Of a stretch of DNA of 64,000 nucleotides, positions 17,985-28,139 are shown in pieces (the stretch's first letter is position 1; every line of letters starts with the position of its first letter). Where the stretch lies: the NCBI RefSeq assembly GCF_007671675.1, contig NZ_VCGW01000003.1, positions 1-64,000 of the forward strand. Direction: 5' to 3'. Origin of the DNA: Marinobacter maritimus. GTDB lineage: Bacteria; Pseudomonadota; Gammaproteobacteria; Pseudomonadales; Oleiphilaceae. A model generated the notes under the pieces. That model was not told the DNA's origin and did not search any database. It saw nothing but the letters and a program-made list of their open reading frames with translations. The translations under genes were made by a program, and so were the position numbers.

Positions 17985-18001
17985 GGTCCGGGGCTGACCC
18001 T

Positions 18002-18068
18002 GAGCATCGGAAGACATTCCGATGCTCTCTGACCAAGTCTGGATGGCCCTTCGGGGCCATCCTTGTTT
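18002..18068 (+). terminator. intra-operon attenuator, two hairpins
   Basis: Hairpin 1: GAGCATCGGAA (18002-18012) with TTCCGATGCTC (18017-18027). Hairpin 2: GGATGGCCC (18041-18049) with GGGCCATCC (18054-18062), followed by TTGTTT. They lie between dctP and dctQ and probably cause partial termination. Confidence 0.7.
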
Positions 18069-18102
18069 CGCAGCATAGACTTTCTGAGCGGGGAATTATT
18101 CC

Positions 18103-18741
18103 ATGACGGTGTCTGAACAAGGCTCACCGCAAAACTCGCGGGCACCGGTGCCCGACGCTGGTGAATTTCTTCACCACCACACCGAGCTACCGACAACCCG
18201 GGTCAGTCAGCAGATGGACCGCATGATTGCGGCAATCGGCACGGCTGCGTCCTGGCTCTGGGTAGTGCTAACAGGTGTGATCATCTGGGCGGTGGTTGGC
18301 CGCTATGCCTTTGACCATGGTTCTGTAACCTTGGAAGAGGTCCAGTGGCACCTGGCCGGCATCGGCTGGATGCTCGGGTTGGCTTATACCCTCGTGGTCG
18401 ATGATCACGTGAGAGTGGATGTGCTCCACGAACGCATGTCCCTGAAACGTCAGGGCTGGGTTGAACTGCTCGGTCTGTTGTTCCTGTTGTTACCGTTTCT
18501 CACATTAGCGATATACGAAATGATCCCCTATGCCTTCAGTTCCTGGCAGCAAGGAGAAACCAGCCAGGCACCTGCCGGGCTTCCATACCGCTGGGTACTC
18601 AAAGGTGTGGTGGCGTTGTCTTTTGTTCTTCTGGCTCTGGCTGCGCTATCCCGGTTGTTGAAAGTCACTGCACTGCTTTTCGGTTTTCCGAAGCCAATCC
18701 CCGTCAAGACCGGGAATGACAAGAAAGAGGATGCGTCCTGA
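18103..18741 (+). CDS. TRAP transporter small permease (DctQ)
   Basis: A 212-residue inner-membrane subunit with four hydrophobic segments (TAASWLWVVLTGVIIWAVVGRY, HLAGIGWMLGLAYTLVV, VELLGLLFLLLPFLTLAIYEM and WVLKGVVALSFVLLALAAL). The DctQ-typical features VVGRYAF and DDHVRVDVLHERM are present. It has an unusually long soluble N-terminus of about 40 residues with histidines (EFLHHHTEL). ATG 18103 has GGGGA upstream. Its stop overlaps the dctM start by one base (TGATG), so the two membrane subunits are coupled. Confidence 0.9.
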   Translation: MTVSEQGSPQNSRAPVPDAGEFLHHHTELPTTRVSQQMDRMIAAIGTAASWLWVVLTGVIIWAVVGRYAFDHGSVTLEEVQWHLAGIGWMLGLAYTLVVDDHVRVDVLHERMSLKRQGWVELLGLLFLLLPFLTLAIYEMIPYAFSSWQQGETSQAPAGLPYRWVLKGVVALSFVLLALAALSRLLKVTALLFGFPKPIPVKTGNDKKEDAS

Positions 18742-20105
18742 TGGAGCTTGAAACTCTGTTTGTAATCGGTATGTTCCTGACGTTCGGGGCGTTGTTGATG
18801 ACCGGCTTTCCGGTTGCCTGGGTGCTGGGCGGCACTGCAGTCATCTGGACGTTAGTCGGTGTAGTGGCCGTTGAAAATTTTGGTGCCAATCTCTGGTTCG
18901 ACTATGCCTCCTCTATGGGGCTCATGCCCGAGCGGGTATGGAAAGTTGTAAACAGCGAGACCCTTGTGGCTCTGCCCATGTTCATCTTCATGGGCATTAT
19001 GCTGGACCAGTCTGGTGTCGCTGAGCGATTGATGAACAGCATGGTAAAACTGTTTGGCGCTGTTCGCGGCGGATATGCGGTAACAGTGATTATCATCGGC
19101 GTACTGTTGGCAGCCACCACCGGTATCATTGGCGCCTCTGTCGTGCTGTTGGGCATGCTCTCTTTGCCCGTGATGATGGAGAACAAGTACGACAAGGGGT
19201 TTGCAGTGGGCACTGCCTGTGCCACAGGCACCCTCGGGATTCTGATTCCTCCCTCCATCATGTTGGTACTGATGGCTGACCGGTTGGCGGTTCCGGAAGC
19301 CTCCGTGGGTGATCTGTTCATGGGAGCCTTCCTGCCTGGCTTGTTGCTGGGTGCTATGTATGTCGGTTACGCCATGATTCGACCCCTCTTTCAGCCGCAC
19401 ATTGCGCCTGTGCCGGAGGGCACTGAGAAAGTATCCTGGAGTATTGTCTGGGAAGTGGCCAAGGCAGTTCTGCCCACGGCTGCGCTGATTCTCGGTGTGC
19501 TTGGATCTATTTTTGCCGGTATAGCCACGCCCACGGAAGCTTCCGGTGTCGGCGCCCTGGGTGCTCTTTTGCTGGCTGTGATGGCAAGGCGGCTGAACAT
19601 GAAGGTCCTCCGCTCATCAATACAGCAAACCACCCGAACGTCCGCGTTTATCTTTGCAATTTTCCTTGGCGCAACGGCCTTCTCTGTCGTGTTGCGGGGG
19701 CTTGGTGGCGACGAGGTGATCAAAGATGCGCTGCTGGGGCTGCCATTCGGGCCCTATGGCGTGGTGTTGAGCATTCTGTTCGCGGTGTTCCTGCTGGGTT
19801 TCTTCCTCGACTGGGTTGAGATCACTCTGATTATTCTTCCGCTGGTAGCACCGGTTGTCCAACACCTTGAGTTTAATCTGGTGTGGTTCACCATACTCTT
19901 TGCCATGTGCCTGCAGACGTCGTTCCTGACGCCACCGGTAGGCTTTGCGCTGTTCTACATCAAGGGCGTGGCGCCACCGGAAATCACTGTAATCGACATC
20001 TACAAGGGCGTCATACCCTTTATTATTATTCAGCTGATAGCGCTGGCGATCGTATTCCTGGTGCCTGAGATCGCAACCTGGCTGCCCAGTGTGGCTTACG
20101 ACTAA
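18741..20105 (+). CDS. TRAP transporter large permease (DctM)
   Basis: A 454-residue, about twelve-helix inner-membrane protein that forms the transport channel of the TRAP system and uses the sodium or proton gradient. Family signatures include LVALPMFIFMGIMLDQSG, the glycine-rich GIIGASVVLLGMLSLPVM, LGILIPPSIMLVLMADRL, IATPTEASGVGALGALL and the C-terminal TSFLTPPVGFALFYIKGVAP. It overlaps dctQ by one base and is followed 12 bp later by the 3-hydroxybutyrate dehydrogenase gene, which ties this transporter to ketone-body or hydroxybutyrate uptake. Confidence 0.94.
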   Translation: MELETLFVIGMFLTFGALLMTGFPVAWVLGGTAVIWTLVGVVAVENFGANLWFDYASSMGLMPERVWKVVNSETLVALPMFIFMGIMLDQSGVAERLMNSMVKLFGAVRGGYAVTVIIIGVLLAATTGIIGASVVLLGMLSLPVMMENKYDKGFAVGTACATGTLGILIPPSIMLVLMADRLAVPEASVGDLFMGAFLPGLLLGAMYVGYAMIRPLFQPHIAPVPEGTEKVSWSIVWEVAKAVLPTAALILGVLGSIFAGIATPTEASGVGALGALLLAVMARRLNMKVLRSSIQQTTRTSAFIFAIFLGATAFSVVLRGLGGDEVIKDALLGLPFGPYGVVLSILFAVFLLGFFLDWVEITLIILPLVAPVVQHLEFNLVWFTILFAMCLQTSFLTPPVGFALFYIKGVAPPEITVIDIYKGVIPFIIIQLIALAIVFLVPEIATWLPSVAYD

Positions 20106-20117
20106 GGAGATAAAACC

Positions 20118-20897
20118 ATGCGTCTAGAAAAACGGATTGCGCTGATTACCGGCGCGGGGCGAGGTATCGGTCGCGCGATCGCCGAGCACTATGGCCGTGA
20201 GGGTGCTCGCGTCGCGGTCGCGGATCTTACGCTGGAAAGCGCACAAGAGGCCGTAGATGCCATAGAAAAAGCCGGCGGCACAGCGATGGCTCTGGCGATG
20301 GACGTGACGGACGAGGCAGCAGTCGATGCAGGTGTTGCCGCCGTTGTGGAAGCCTGGGGCAGCCTCGACATCGCTGTCGCCAATGCCGGTATCCAGCATA
20401 TAGACCCGGTGCACAAACTGGCGTATGCGGACTGGCGCCGGGTGATCAATGTGCACCTGGATGGCGCCTTTCTGGTAACCCGGGCCGCGCTCAAGCAGAT
20501 GTACGCCAGCGGCGGCGGCACTATGCTCTACATGGGGTCTGTGCATTCGCTGGAGGCCTCGCCGCTTAAGTCGCCTTATGTGGCCGCTAAGCACGGCATG
20601 TTGGGCTTGTGCCGTGCAGTGGCGAAAGAAGGCGCGGAACACGGCGTGCGCAGCAACATCATCTGCCCGGGCTTTGTGAGAACGCCGCTGGTAGACAAAC
20701 AGATTCCGGAACAGGCAAAAGAGCTAGGTCTTTCTGAAGAGGAAGTCATCAGCAAGGTCATGCTGAAGAATACAGTGGACGGCAAGTTCACTACGCTTGA
20801 AGATGTTTCCGAGATGGCCGTACATCTTGCGGCCTTTCCTTCGGCCGCCCTCACTGGCCAATCTATTGTTGTCAGCCACGGCTGGCACATGCAGTAA
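20118..20897 (+). CDS. bdhA: 3-hydroxybutyrate dehydrogenase
   Basis: A 259-residue cytosolic short-chain dehydrogenase that oxidises D-3-hydroxybutyrate to acetoacetate with NAD. The Rossmann motif is [12 protein letters not shown] (about 11-22), NAG at about 90, the catalytic set has serine in GSVHS and YVAAKHG (Y154, K158), and the C-terminus VVSHGWHMQ is the characteristic end of 3-hydroxybutyrate dehydrogenases. The ATG follows AAGGAG. It lies between the TRAP transporter and acetoacetyl-CoA synthetase, exactly where the pathway would place it. Confidence 0.94.
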   Translation: MRLEKRIALITGAGRGIGRAIAEHYGREGARVAVADLTLESAQEAVDAIEKAGGTAMALAMDVTDEAAVDAGVAAVVEAWGSLDIAVANAGIQHIDPVHKLAYADWRRVINVHLDGAFLVTRAALKQMYASGGGTMLYMGSVHSLEASPLKSPYVAAKHGMLGLCRAVAKEGAEHGVRSNIICPGFVRTPLVDKQIPEQAKELGLSEEEVISKVMLKNTVDGKFTTLEDVSEMAVHLAAFPSAALTGQSIVVSHGWHMQ

Positions 20898-20913
20898 GCA
20901 ACAGGAGCGACGG

Positions 20914-22905
20914 ATGAGCCTTACAGAACAATCACCCGTAGTCTGGTCCCCCTCTGAGGATACGCTGGACAACGCCCATATGGGCCGGTTTAAAACCTGG
21001 CTGGAAGGCCAGAACTATGGTCCCTTTGCTGATTATCATGCACTGCACAAGTGGTCCGTTGAAGATCTGGAAACCTTCTGGGCCAAGGTCTGGGATTATT
21101 GCGGTCTGATTTGCGAAACACCGGCCAATGCAGTGCTGGGCAAACGGGATATGCCCGGTGCCGAGTGGTTCCCGGGCATGAAGCTGAACTTTGCCGCCAA
21201 CCTGCTGCGACTGGCAGAAGGCGAGCATGCCAACCAGGAAGCGATCGTCGCCTACTGTGAAACCCGCCCGGTTTTGCGCCGCACTTATGGCGAACTGAAA
21301 TCTGATGTCGGTGCGCTGGAAGCCTTTCTGCGCGGGAAGGGCATCAAAAAAGGTGACCGGGTAGCCGGAGTTGTCACCAACGGCTACGAAGCTCTCGCCG
21401 GTATGCTGGCGGCAACCAGCCTTGGTGCTATCTGGAGCTCCGCCTCGCCGGACTTCGGCATTGGGGCCATCCTTGACCGGTTTGGCCAGATTGAGCCGTC
21501 TGCCCTGATCGTGGTAAACGGCTATGGCTACGGCGGTAAGACCTTCGCTCGCCAGAATGATTTTGCGGAACTGATTGCCGGCCTGCCAACGCTCAAATGC
21601 GTTGTCAGCGTAGAGCAACTTCCAGGAGAAACAGCGGTTCCGGGTGAGCTGGTTACCACCTGGGATGAGGCACTTGCTTCTGGCGCGGGCCAGGCGCCCT
21701 CATTTACGCCGGTTGGCCCTGACCACCCGGTTTATATCCTGTATTCCTCCGGCACCACCGGCAAACCCAAATGCATCGTGCACGGCACCGCCGGCCTGCT
21801 GGTTAACCATGCCAAAGAACTCATGCTGCATGGCGATGTAGGCCCGGAAGACCGGTTCCTCTACTTCACCACTTGCGGCTGGATGATGTGGAACTGGCAA
21901 GCCTCCGCCCTGCTGACCGGTGCTGCCGTTATCACCGTAGACGGCTCTCCGGGCTATCCCAGCCTGAGCTTCCTGTGGGATACCGTAGCCGAAGAGCGCG
22001 TTACCCACTTCGGTACCAGCGCAAGATTCATTGCAGGCTGTCGCAAGGCTGAAATGGCCCCTGCTGAAACCCTGGATCTCAGCAACCTGAGAATCATTTT
22101 CTCAACCGGCTCGCCCCTGCTTCCGGAAGACTACGACTGGGTGTACAGCCACGGCGCGCCCAACGTACTGTTGGGCTCCATTGCAGGTGGCACAGACATC
22201 TGCGGCTGCTTTGTCGGTTCGACTCCACTGCTCTCGGTACGCCGGGGCGAAATCCAGTGCAGCCTGCTGGGCGTCGACGCTGTTGCTTACGGAGATAACG
22301 GCAATCCCGTCGACCAGGGCCGCGGCGAACTCGTCTGCCGTCAGCCTTTGCCCTCAATGCCTGTCGCCTTCTGGGACGACGCCGACGGCGAACGCTACCG
22401 CGCAGCCTACTTCGACACCTTCCCGGGCGTGTGGGCACACGGTGACTTCATCGAGTTCACCGAACACGGCGGCGCCATCATCTACGGCCGCTCCGACGCC
22501 ACACTCAACCCCGGCGGCGTGCGTATCGGCACCGCAGAAATCTACCGCCAGGTAGAAACCGAAGCGGCCATCAAAGACAGTTTGGTAGTCGGGCGCCAGA
22601 TCGAGGGCGACGTGGAAGTTGTGCTGTTCGTAGTGCCTGCCGAAGGCCAGGAGCTCACCGACGACCTGCTGAACCAGCTAAAAGTCCGGATCCGCAAGGG
22701 CGCCAGCCCACGCCATGTTCCCAAACACATAGTTCAGGTGCCGGACATCCCCTACACCCGCAGTGGCAAAAAAGTGGAGCTGGCCGTCGCCCGTCTGATC
22801 AACGGCTCCAGCAAAGCCGACAACCGCGATGCCTTGGGCAATCCGGAAGCTCTGGATCAGATTCGGGATCGGCTTGCTGAGGAGAACCTATTGCCGAAAG
22901 GCTAG
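20914..22905 (+). CDS. aacS: acetoacetyl-CoA synthetase
   Basis: A 663-residue ATP-dependent acyl-adenylate ligase that converts acetoacetate to acetoacetyl-CoA, joining the 3-hydroxybutyrate pathway to thiolase. The phosphate-binding loop is [13 protein letters not shown], followed by [16 protein letters not shown] residues ([13 protein letters not shown]), [15 protein letters not shown] and the C-terminal acetylation lysine region [12 protein letters not shown]. Length and GWMMWNW motif fit AacS rather than acetyl-CoA synthetase. ATG 20914 follows ACAGGAG, 16 bp after the dehydrogenase stop. It ends the sigma-54 operon; a structured element follows. Confidence 0.95.
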   Translation: MSLTEQSPVVWSPSEDTLDNAHMGRFKTWLEGQNYGPFADYHALHKWSVEDLETFWAKVWDYCGLICETPANAVLGKRDMPGAEWFPGMKLNFAANLLRLAEGEHANQEAIVAYCETRPVLRRTYGELKSDVGALEAFLRGKGIKKGDRVAGVVTNGYEALAGMLAATSLGAIWSSASPDFGIGAILDRFGQIEPSALIVVNGYGYGGKTFARQNDFAELIAGLPTLKCVVSVEQLPGETAVPGELVTTWDEALASGAGQAPSFTPVGPDHPVYILYSSGTTGKPKCIVHGTAGLLVNHAKELMLHGDVGPEDRFLYFTTCGWMMWNWQASALLTGAAVITVDGSPGYPSLSFLWDTVAEERVTHFGTSARFIAGCRKAEMAPAETLDLSNLRIIFSTGSPLLPEDYDWVYSHGAPNVLLGSIAGGTDICGCFVGSTPLLSVRRGEIQCSLLGVDAVAYGDNGNPVDQGRGELVCRQPLPSMPVAFWDDADGERYRAAYFDTFPGVWAHGDFIEFTEHGGAIIYGRSDATLNPGGVRIGTAEIYRQVETEAAIKDSLVVGRQIEGDVEVVLFVVPAEGQELTDDLLNQLKVRIRKGASPRHVPKHIVQVPDIPYTRSGKKVELAVARLINGSSKADNRDALGNPEALDQIRDRLAEENLLPKG

Positions 22906-22943
22906 TTTTTAATTGCGAAAGGCTACTTGGAAACTTGAGAAGC

Positions 22944-23120
22944 GGCGGGATTAACGCCTCCCAAAACTGTGCGGAGCCATGGGTGGAGTGCGAAGCACTT
23001 CACGGGCAAGCCAAGGACGGCTTGCCCAGGGCCCTCAGCGCGACGCAGGAGCAATAAGCGCTGAGGGGCGGAGCCCAGGCGTCACAGGGACGTGCCGCAA
23101 GGAGCGTATTTTGGGAAGGG
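22944..23120. repeat. multi-hairpin intergenic element
   Basis: A roughly 175-bp non-coding element between aacS and icd. An outer stem (CCTCCCAAAA at 22955-22966 with TTTTGGGAAGG at 23110-23120) encloses at least three strong hairpins: 22983-23003 (9-bp stem, GAA loop), 23004-23027 (GGGCAAGCC with GGCTTGCCC, perfect) and 23032-23067 (CCCTCAGCGC with GCGCTGAGGG, perfect), plus a weaker one at 23078-23096. GCGGAGCC occurs twice (22971 and 23069). It resembles interspersed intergenic repeats I associate with Marinobacter-type genomes. The rest of the 22906-23392 gap shows only a short repeat of the aacS end and an inverted repeat before icd. Confidence 0.65.
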
Positions 23121-23392
23121 CTGCCCCCAACGCGATACTCCCAAGCCAAACAAGCTGTATGCCAAATGATAGAAAGTTTCGTAAATTCCCACCATTTGAT
23201 GGCCCAGTTACCGAAGATCAGGGGTTATTAGTCCGTTCTTATACTAAGATCGTAACCCGAGATTACAAAAAAATGGTATCTTAGTAGGTCTATTAAAAGC
23301 TCCAAAATCAGTCATTGCAAAGATCAGACGCCCAAAAGGCGCAGGATCACGCCATGACCGTCCTGAATCCACCTATCAGCCTGAGGACGAAA

Positions 23393-25636
23393 ATGACATC
23401 ATCCAAAGCAAAGATTGTCTACACACTGACCGACGAGGCGCCTGCCCTCGCGACGCGGTCTCTTCTTCCGATCCTGGAAACCTACGCCAAGCCGGCTGGC
23501 ATTGAATTCGAAACCAGCGATATTTCCCTGGCGGCCAGGATTCTGGCGACGTTCCCCGAGCACCTGGAAGAGAATCAGCGGGTACCGGATGCCCTGGCAG
23601 AGCTGGGCGAGTACACCAAAGACCCAGATGCCAACATCATCAAGCTGCCGAACATTTCTGCCTCCATACCGCAGCTACGCGCAGCTATTAAAGAACTGAA
23701 TGATCAGGGTTACAAGGTTCCTGAATACAAGGAAAACCCTGAAACCGACGAAGAAAAAGACGTCACAGCCCGCTATGCAAAAGTACTGGGCAGCGCCGTG
23801 AACCCGGTTCTGCGTGAAGGCAACTCCGACCGTCGGGCACCAGCCGCCGTGAAAGCCTTCGCCCGCAAATATCCCCACACCATGGGTGACTGGAGCCCGG
23901 CTTCACGCACCCACGTGGCGCACATGCGCGGTGGCGATTTCTACTCCAACGAGCAGTCGCTGACCCTCGACAAGGCGACCAACGCCCGCATTGTTTTCGA
24001 GAACAAAAGCGGCAAGCAGACTGTACTGAAATCCGATTTGCCCCTGCTGGAAGGCGAAGTGCTCGACGGCATGTTCATGAGCAAGAAAGCACTCTGCAAA
24101 TTCTTCGAAGATGCCATCGAGGATTGCGAAAAGACCGGCGTGATGTTCTCCCTGCACGTCAAAGCCACCATGATGAAAATCTCCCACCCGATCGTGTTCG
24201 GTCACGCGGTGAAGATTTACTACAAAGAGCTGTTTGACCAATACGGCGACCTGTTCGAAGAAATCGGTGTAAACCCGAACAACGGCCTGTCTTCCGTACT
24301 CGAGAAAATCAAGCTGCTGCCCGAATCCAAGCAAGAAGAAATCCAGGAAGCTCTGCACAAAACCTACGAGCATCGCCCGGAAATCGCTATGGTGGATACC
24401 GTTAAAGGTATCACCAACCTGCACATGCCCAGCGACGTGATTGTAGACGCCTCCATGCCTGCAATGATCCGTAACTCCGGCAAAATGTGGGCTCGTGATG
24501 GCAAGCTCAAGGACACCAAGGCCGTTATGCCGGAGTCCACATACGCCACCATCTATCAGGAAGCGATCAACTTCTGTAAGACTCACGGTGCATTTGACCC
24601 CACCACTATGGGCACAGTGCCGAACGTGGGCCTGATGGCGCAAAAAGCAGAAGAGTATGGCTCTCACGACAAGACCTTCGAAATCCAGGAAGACGGTATT
24701 GTGCGTGTGGTTGCCGAAGATGGCACCGTGTTGACCGAGCACAACGTCGAAAAGGGCGATATCTGGCGCGCGTGCCAGACCAAAGACCTGCCTATCCGCG
24801 ACTGGGTCAAGCTGGCCGTTAACCGTGCCCGCGCTACCGGCACGCCTGCTGTATTCTGGCTGGACGACGAGCGTGCTCACGATGCCGAGCTGATCAAGAA
24901 GGTTCATACTTACCTTGAAGATCACGACACCGAAGGCCTCCATATCCGTATCGAGTCGCCTGTTCGCGCCATTCGCTGGACCATGGAGCGCCTGATTCGT
25001 GGCCTGGATACCATCTCTGTAACCGGCAACGTGCTGCGTGACTACCTTACCGACCTGTTCCCGATTCTGGAGCTGGGTACCAGTGCCAAGATGTTGTCGA
25101 TTGTTCCGCTGCTGAACGGTGGTGGGCTCTATGAAACCGGCGCTGGCGGTTCTGCACCCAAACACGTGCAGCAACTGCTGCAGGAAGACCATCTGCGCTG
25201 GGATTCGCTGGGTGAGTTTCTGGCTATTGCTGTGTCTCTGGATGAGCTGGGCGAGAAGCACGATAACAATCGTGCACGTCTGCTGGGGCAGACTCTCGAC
25301 AAAGCCACCGAGCGACTGCTGGAAAATAACCAGTCACCTTCCCGTGTAACCGGTGAGCTGGACAACCGTGGCAGTCACTTCCACTTGGCCCGCTACTGGG
25401 CAGAGGGTTTGGCAAACCAGGATAGCGACAAGGAGCTCAAAGAGTTCTTCACCAGGATGTCGGCACAACTGGAAGAGAACAAGGACAAGATTCTGGAGGA
25501 GATGAGTGTTATCCAGGGTCATCCCGCGGATATTGGCGGCTATTATCACCCACCTGCGGAAAAGGTGAAGGCGGTCATGCAGCCAAGTGCAACACTCAAC
25601 CGGATTATGGAAGATGCTCGTGCATCGGTGAACTAA
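23393..25636 (+). CDS. icd: monomeric NADP-isocitrate dehydrogenase
   Basis: A 747-residue cytosolic enzyme of the monomeric type, converting isocitrate to 2-oxoglutarate with NADPH in the TCA cycle. Typical stretches include [80 protein letters not shown] and [19 protein letters not shown]. Length matches the family (about 740). ATG 23393 is chosen because it follows GAGGACGAAA and matches the family N-terminus ([20 protein letters not shown]); the longer frame from 23315 adds 26 unlikely residues. It is monocistronic and ends at a strong terminator shared with the convergent ybaK. Confidence 0.97.
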   Translation: MTSSKAKIVYTLTDEAPALATRSLLPILETYAKPAGIEFETSDISLAARILATFPEHLEENQRVPDALAELGEYTKDPDANIIKLPNISASIPQLRAAIKELNDQGYKVPEYKENPETDEEKDVTARYAKVLGSAVNPVLREGNSDRRAPAAVKAFARKYPHTMGDWSPASRTHVAHMRGGDFYSNEQSLTLDKATNARIVFENKSGKQTVLKSDLPLLEGEVLDGMFMSKKALCKFFEDAIEDCEKTGVMFSLHVKATMMKISHPIVFGHAVKIYYKELFDQYGDLFEEIGVNPNNGLSSVLEKIKLLPESKQEEIQEALHKTYEHRPEIAMVDTVKGITNLHMPSDVIVDASMPAMIRNSGKMWARDGKLKDTKAVMPESTYATIYQEAINFCKTHGAFDPTTMGTVPNVGLMAQKAEEYGSHDKTFEIQEDGIVRVVAEDGTVLTEHNVEKGDIWRACQTKDLPIRDWVKLAVNRARATGTPAVFWLDDERAHDAELIKKVHTYLEDHDTEGLHIRIESPVRAIRWTMERLIRGLDTISVTGNVLRDYLTDLFPILELGTSAKMLSIVPLLNGGGLYETGAGGSAPKHVQQLLQEDHLRWDSLGEFLAIAVSLDELGEKHDNNRARLLGQTLDKATERLLENNQSPSRVTGELDNRGSHFHLARYWAEGLANQDSDKELKEFFTRMSAQLEENKDKILEEMSVIQGHPADIGGYYHPPAEKVKAVMQPSATLNRIMEDARASVN

Positions 25637-25680
25637 TCCCGGATGGCACCCGGGAGTTTCTCCTGGCTGCCTGAGACAGA

Positions 25681-25719
25681 AACCCGGAAAGCCTGTAACA
25701 CGGCTCTCCGGGTTTTTTT
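25681..25719. terminator. Rho-independent terminator after icd
   Basis: AACCCGGAAAGCC (25681-25693) pairs with GGCTCTCCGGGTT (25702-25714), then a run of seven T. It overlaps the stop region of the convergent ybaK gene. Confidence 0.85.
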
Positions 25720-26188
25720 ATGTTTGTTGCAGCGGCACCAGTTGCCCTTCGGTCAGCCGGGCCAGATCGTCAGGAGAAAGCTCAATCTCCAGGCCGCGGC
25801 GGCCGGCGCTGATATAGATTGTTTCAAAGCCCTCGGCAGAGGCATCTATGAAGGTTCGCAAACGGTTTTTCTGGCCCAGAGGGCTCACTCCCCCTAACAC
25901 ATAACCGGTGCGGCGCTGAACCTCCTGCGGGTCGGCCATGCTTGCCTTTTTTCCGCCTGCGGCCTTGGCGATCAGCTTCATGCTGAGCATGCCGGTGACC
26001 GGCACCACGCCAACGGCGAGGGTTTTGCCATCAACGGCGACCACCAGGGTTTTGAATACCCGTGCCGGATCAATTCCCATCTTTTCGGCGGCTTCATTGC
26101 CGTAACCGGCGCTGGCAGGGTCATGCTCGTATTCGTGGATCTTGTGGGGAACACGGGCTTTACAGGCCGCATCGATACCGGGCGTCAT
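25718..26188 (-). CDS. ybaK: Cys-tRNA(Pro)/Cys deacylase YbaK
   Basis: A 156-residue cytosolic editing enzyme of the YbaK/EbsC family that removes cysteine mischarged on tRNA(Pro). Family features are HEYEHDPASAGYGNEAAEKMGI, FKTLVV, the catalytic/binding lysine region LIAKAAGGKKASMADP, and TGYVLGGVSPLGQK with the glycine-rich GGVSP loop. ATG 26188 follows AGGAGC. It is divergent from the serine hydrolase gene and convergent with icd. Confidence 0.93.
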   Translation of the reverse strand: MTPGIDAACKARVPHKIHEYEHDPASAGYGNEAAEKMGIDPARVFKTLVVAVDGKTLAVGVVPVTGMLSMKLIAKAAGGKKASMADPQEVQRRTGYVLGGVSPLGQKNRLRTFIDASAEGFETIYISAGRRGLEIELSPDDLARLTEGQLVPLQQT

Positions 26189-26300
26189 GGGTTGCTCCTG
26201 AAACCATTGGTTTTTTTTATGCTCAACGGTCTATGATAACTTCAGAATTAGCCAATCCGAAGACCGAATAAAAACAGTCACCAATACCAAGGCGCACCCG

Positions 26301-27587
26301 ATGAACCCAATAGCCCGTCGTGCACTGCACAGTTGCAAGGTTCCCAAGGACTTGTCTACCGTTACTCACCGCGATGCTGCCGGTGAAAAGCCGGAAGCCG
26401 TGGGCGTTGATACCCGCACAGTAGATACCATCTGGAAAAGCGTCGAAGCCTTGTACCGCACCGGTGTCCACCCAGGCATCCAGATCTCGGTGCGACATCG
26501 GGGTGAACAGATACTGCATCGTGCGATTGGGCATGCGAGCGGCAATGGCCCCCAGGATCCTGCCGGCACCCCCAAAGTAGCCATGACCACCGAAACACCC
26601 ATTTGCTATTTTTCAGCGTCCAAGGCGGTCACCGCTTTGCTGATGCACATGCTGGTTGAGCAGGGGTTGGTCAATCTGATGGACCCGGTGTCTTACTACT
26701 GCCCAGAGTTTGCGACAAACGGCAAGCGCACAATTACGGTGCATCAAATCCTGTCGCATCGGGGCGGAATTCCTGCCATTCCGAAAGATACTCCGATTGA
26801 TGTGCTGTGGAATCAGGATGAAATCTGGCGCCTGCTGTGTGAAGCCAGAGCCGTGGAGGTAGACGGCTCCAAGGTTGCCTACCATGCGGTAACCGGAGGC
26901 TACGTACTTCAGCGCGTGCTGGAAAAAGTGACTGGCGATACCATTGAAAACTATCTCGACAAACACCTTCGCAAACCCATGGGTATGAAGTGGTTCACCT
27001 ACGGGATTCAGCCTGAGAGCCTTCATAAGCTGGCCGCCAATTACGCCACCGGGCTTACCCCACGCTTCCCTGTGTCCTGGATCGTCAACCGCGCGCTTGG
27101 CGGTGATATCTCCACCGTGGAGCAGGTGACCAACGACCCGCGCTTTCAGGAGGCTGTGATTCCGGCGGGAAATCTGTGCGGCACGGCCGAGGAAATGGGG
27201 CGGTTCTTCCAGATGATGCTTAATGGAGGTACCTGGAATGGCAAGCGTATCTGCAGCGACATCACCGTTCGCCGTGCCATTCAGCAGTTCGGTTCGTTAC
27301 AGATTGACCGCACCATGATGATTCCCATGCGTTTCAGTGCCGGCATGATGCTGGGCGGCAATCCGGTGGGCTTGTGGGGGCAAAAAAGCCGATACGCGTT
27401 CGGGCATGTGGGGTTAATCAACAAGCTCTGCTGGGCAGATGCCGCCCGGGATATCTCCGTAAGCCTGCTCAATACCGGGTTCCCAATTGTCGGGCATCAC
27501 CTGCCTGCGCTGGGCAAGTTTGTTTATACCATTGCCAGTCAGTTCCCGTTCCGACCGGAAAGCGAGCGCCCCGTGGTCGCCGCCTGA
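26301..27587 (+). CDS. beta-lactamase-family serine hydrolase
   Basis: A 428-residue protein of the class C beta-lactamase/penicillin-binding-like esterase family. The nucleophile motif SxxK is SASK (in CYFSASKAVTALLMHML), the second motif YxN/YxS is probably YHAVTGG, and the third box is near FGHVG. There is no clear signal peptide, so it may be cytosolic, as in EstB-type esterases. It has LSHRGGIPAI, the common LLSHxSGLP-like stretch of this family. It is monocistronic. The substrate is not readable from sequence; esterase or peptidase activity is more likely than antibiotic hydrolysis. Confidence 0.82.
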   Translation: MNPIARRALHSCKVPKDLSTVTHRDAAGEKPEAVGVDTRTVDTIWKSVEALYRTGVHPGIQISVRHRGEQILHRAIGHASGNGPQDPAGTPKVAMTTETPICYFSASKAVTALLMHMLVEQGLVNLMDPVSYYCPEFATNGKRTITVHQILSHRGGIPAIPKDTPIDVLWNQDEIWRLLCEARAVEVDGSKVAYHAVTGGYVLQRVLEKVTGDTIENYLDKHLRKPMGMKWFTYGIQPESLHKLAANYATGLTPRFPVSWIVNRALGGDISTVEQVTNDPRFQEAVIPAGNLCGTAEEMGRFFQMMLNGGTWNGKRICSDITVRRAIQQFGSLQIDRTMMIPMRFSAGMMLGGNPVGLWGQKSRYAFGHVGLINKLCWADAARDISVSLLNTGFPIVGHHLPALGKFVYTIASQFPFRPESERPVVAA

Positions 27588-27599
27588 AGCGAGGACCAC

Positions 27600-27944
27600 T
27601 CACAGGGTTCTGAGCTGAGCCTCCAGAATGCCAAGCACGGATGACAGAATGTCGCGGAAGTCCGTGAGCGTCTGAGTGCGCTGGATGACTTCCTCGCGGC
27701 TCTCGTCCAGCTTTTCAAGCTTGGGCACAACCCGCCGAATGCCTTCAGTGATCACCTCATAAGGATAGTGGTGATCCTGAATGCTGAGTTTGTTTATCTC
27801 GGATACTTCCTGGCTGAAAATACTGATGATGTCGTACAGCATGTCCTTGTGCTGAATGCTGGCGGCTTCCCAGTAGGCGTCGTCCAGCAGCTCAAGAAGG
27901 GAGAGGTATTCCCGGAGAGTATCGGCAACGGATGTCTGGCTCAT
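27600..27944 (-). CDS. conserved helical protein of unknown function
   Basis: A 114-residue, acidic, mostly helical protein (SQTSVADTLREYLSLLELLD..., ISIFSQEVSEINKL, KLEKLDESREEVIQRTQTL) with no signal peptide or membrane segment and no cysteines. ATG 27944 is chosen over the TTG two codons earlier. It converges with the serine hydrolase gene with a 12-bp gap. I do not recognise the family; the helix pattern suggests a small coiled-coil or bundle protein. Confidence 0.6.
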   Translation of the reverse strand: MSQTSVADTLREYLSLLELLDDAYWEAASIQHKDMLYDIISIFSQEVSEINKLSIQDHHYPYEVITEGIRRVVPKLEKLDESREEVIQRTQTLTDFRDILSSVLGILEAQLRTL

Positions 27945-28139
27945 AAACAATCCCGGTAGCTGAAAAAGAAACAGTAAGGAGAACTATAGCAGTGGTTCCG
28001 TCGGGATTCTTCCGTTGCCGGGACGGTCAGGCGGCGCCGACATAAGAGTGAAAAGCTATTCATTTGTTGCACTTTGTCGGACAGTTGTGCAAACTGCATT
28101 CTGATAAAGGAACTGCCGCCACTCAATGGATGAGAGACA

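Noticed and set aside
16917..18017. 366-codon frame opposite the first dctP
   Set aside because: Antisense shadow of a clear TRAP receptor gene with signal peptide and family motifs.
22979..23284. 101-codon frame through the multi-hairpin element
   Set aside because: Runs through strong inverted repeats, is Arg/Gly-rich and has no ribosome site; better read as non-coding.
23903..25261. 452-codon open frame opposite icd
   Set aside because: Antisense shadow of a very well-conserved isocitrate dehydrogenase; composition is not protein-like.
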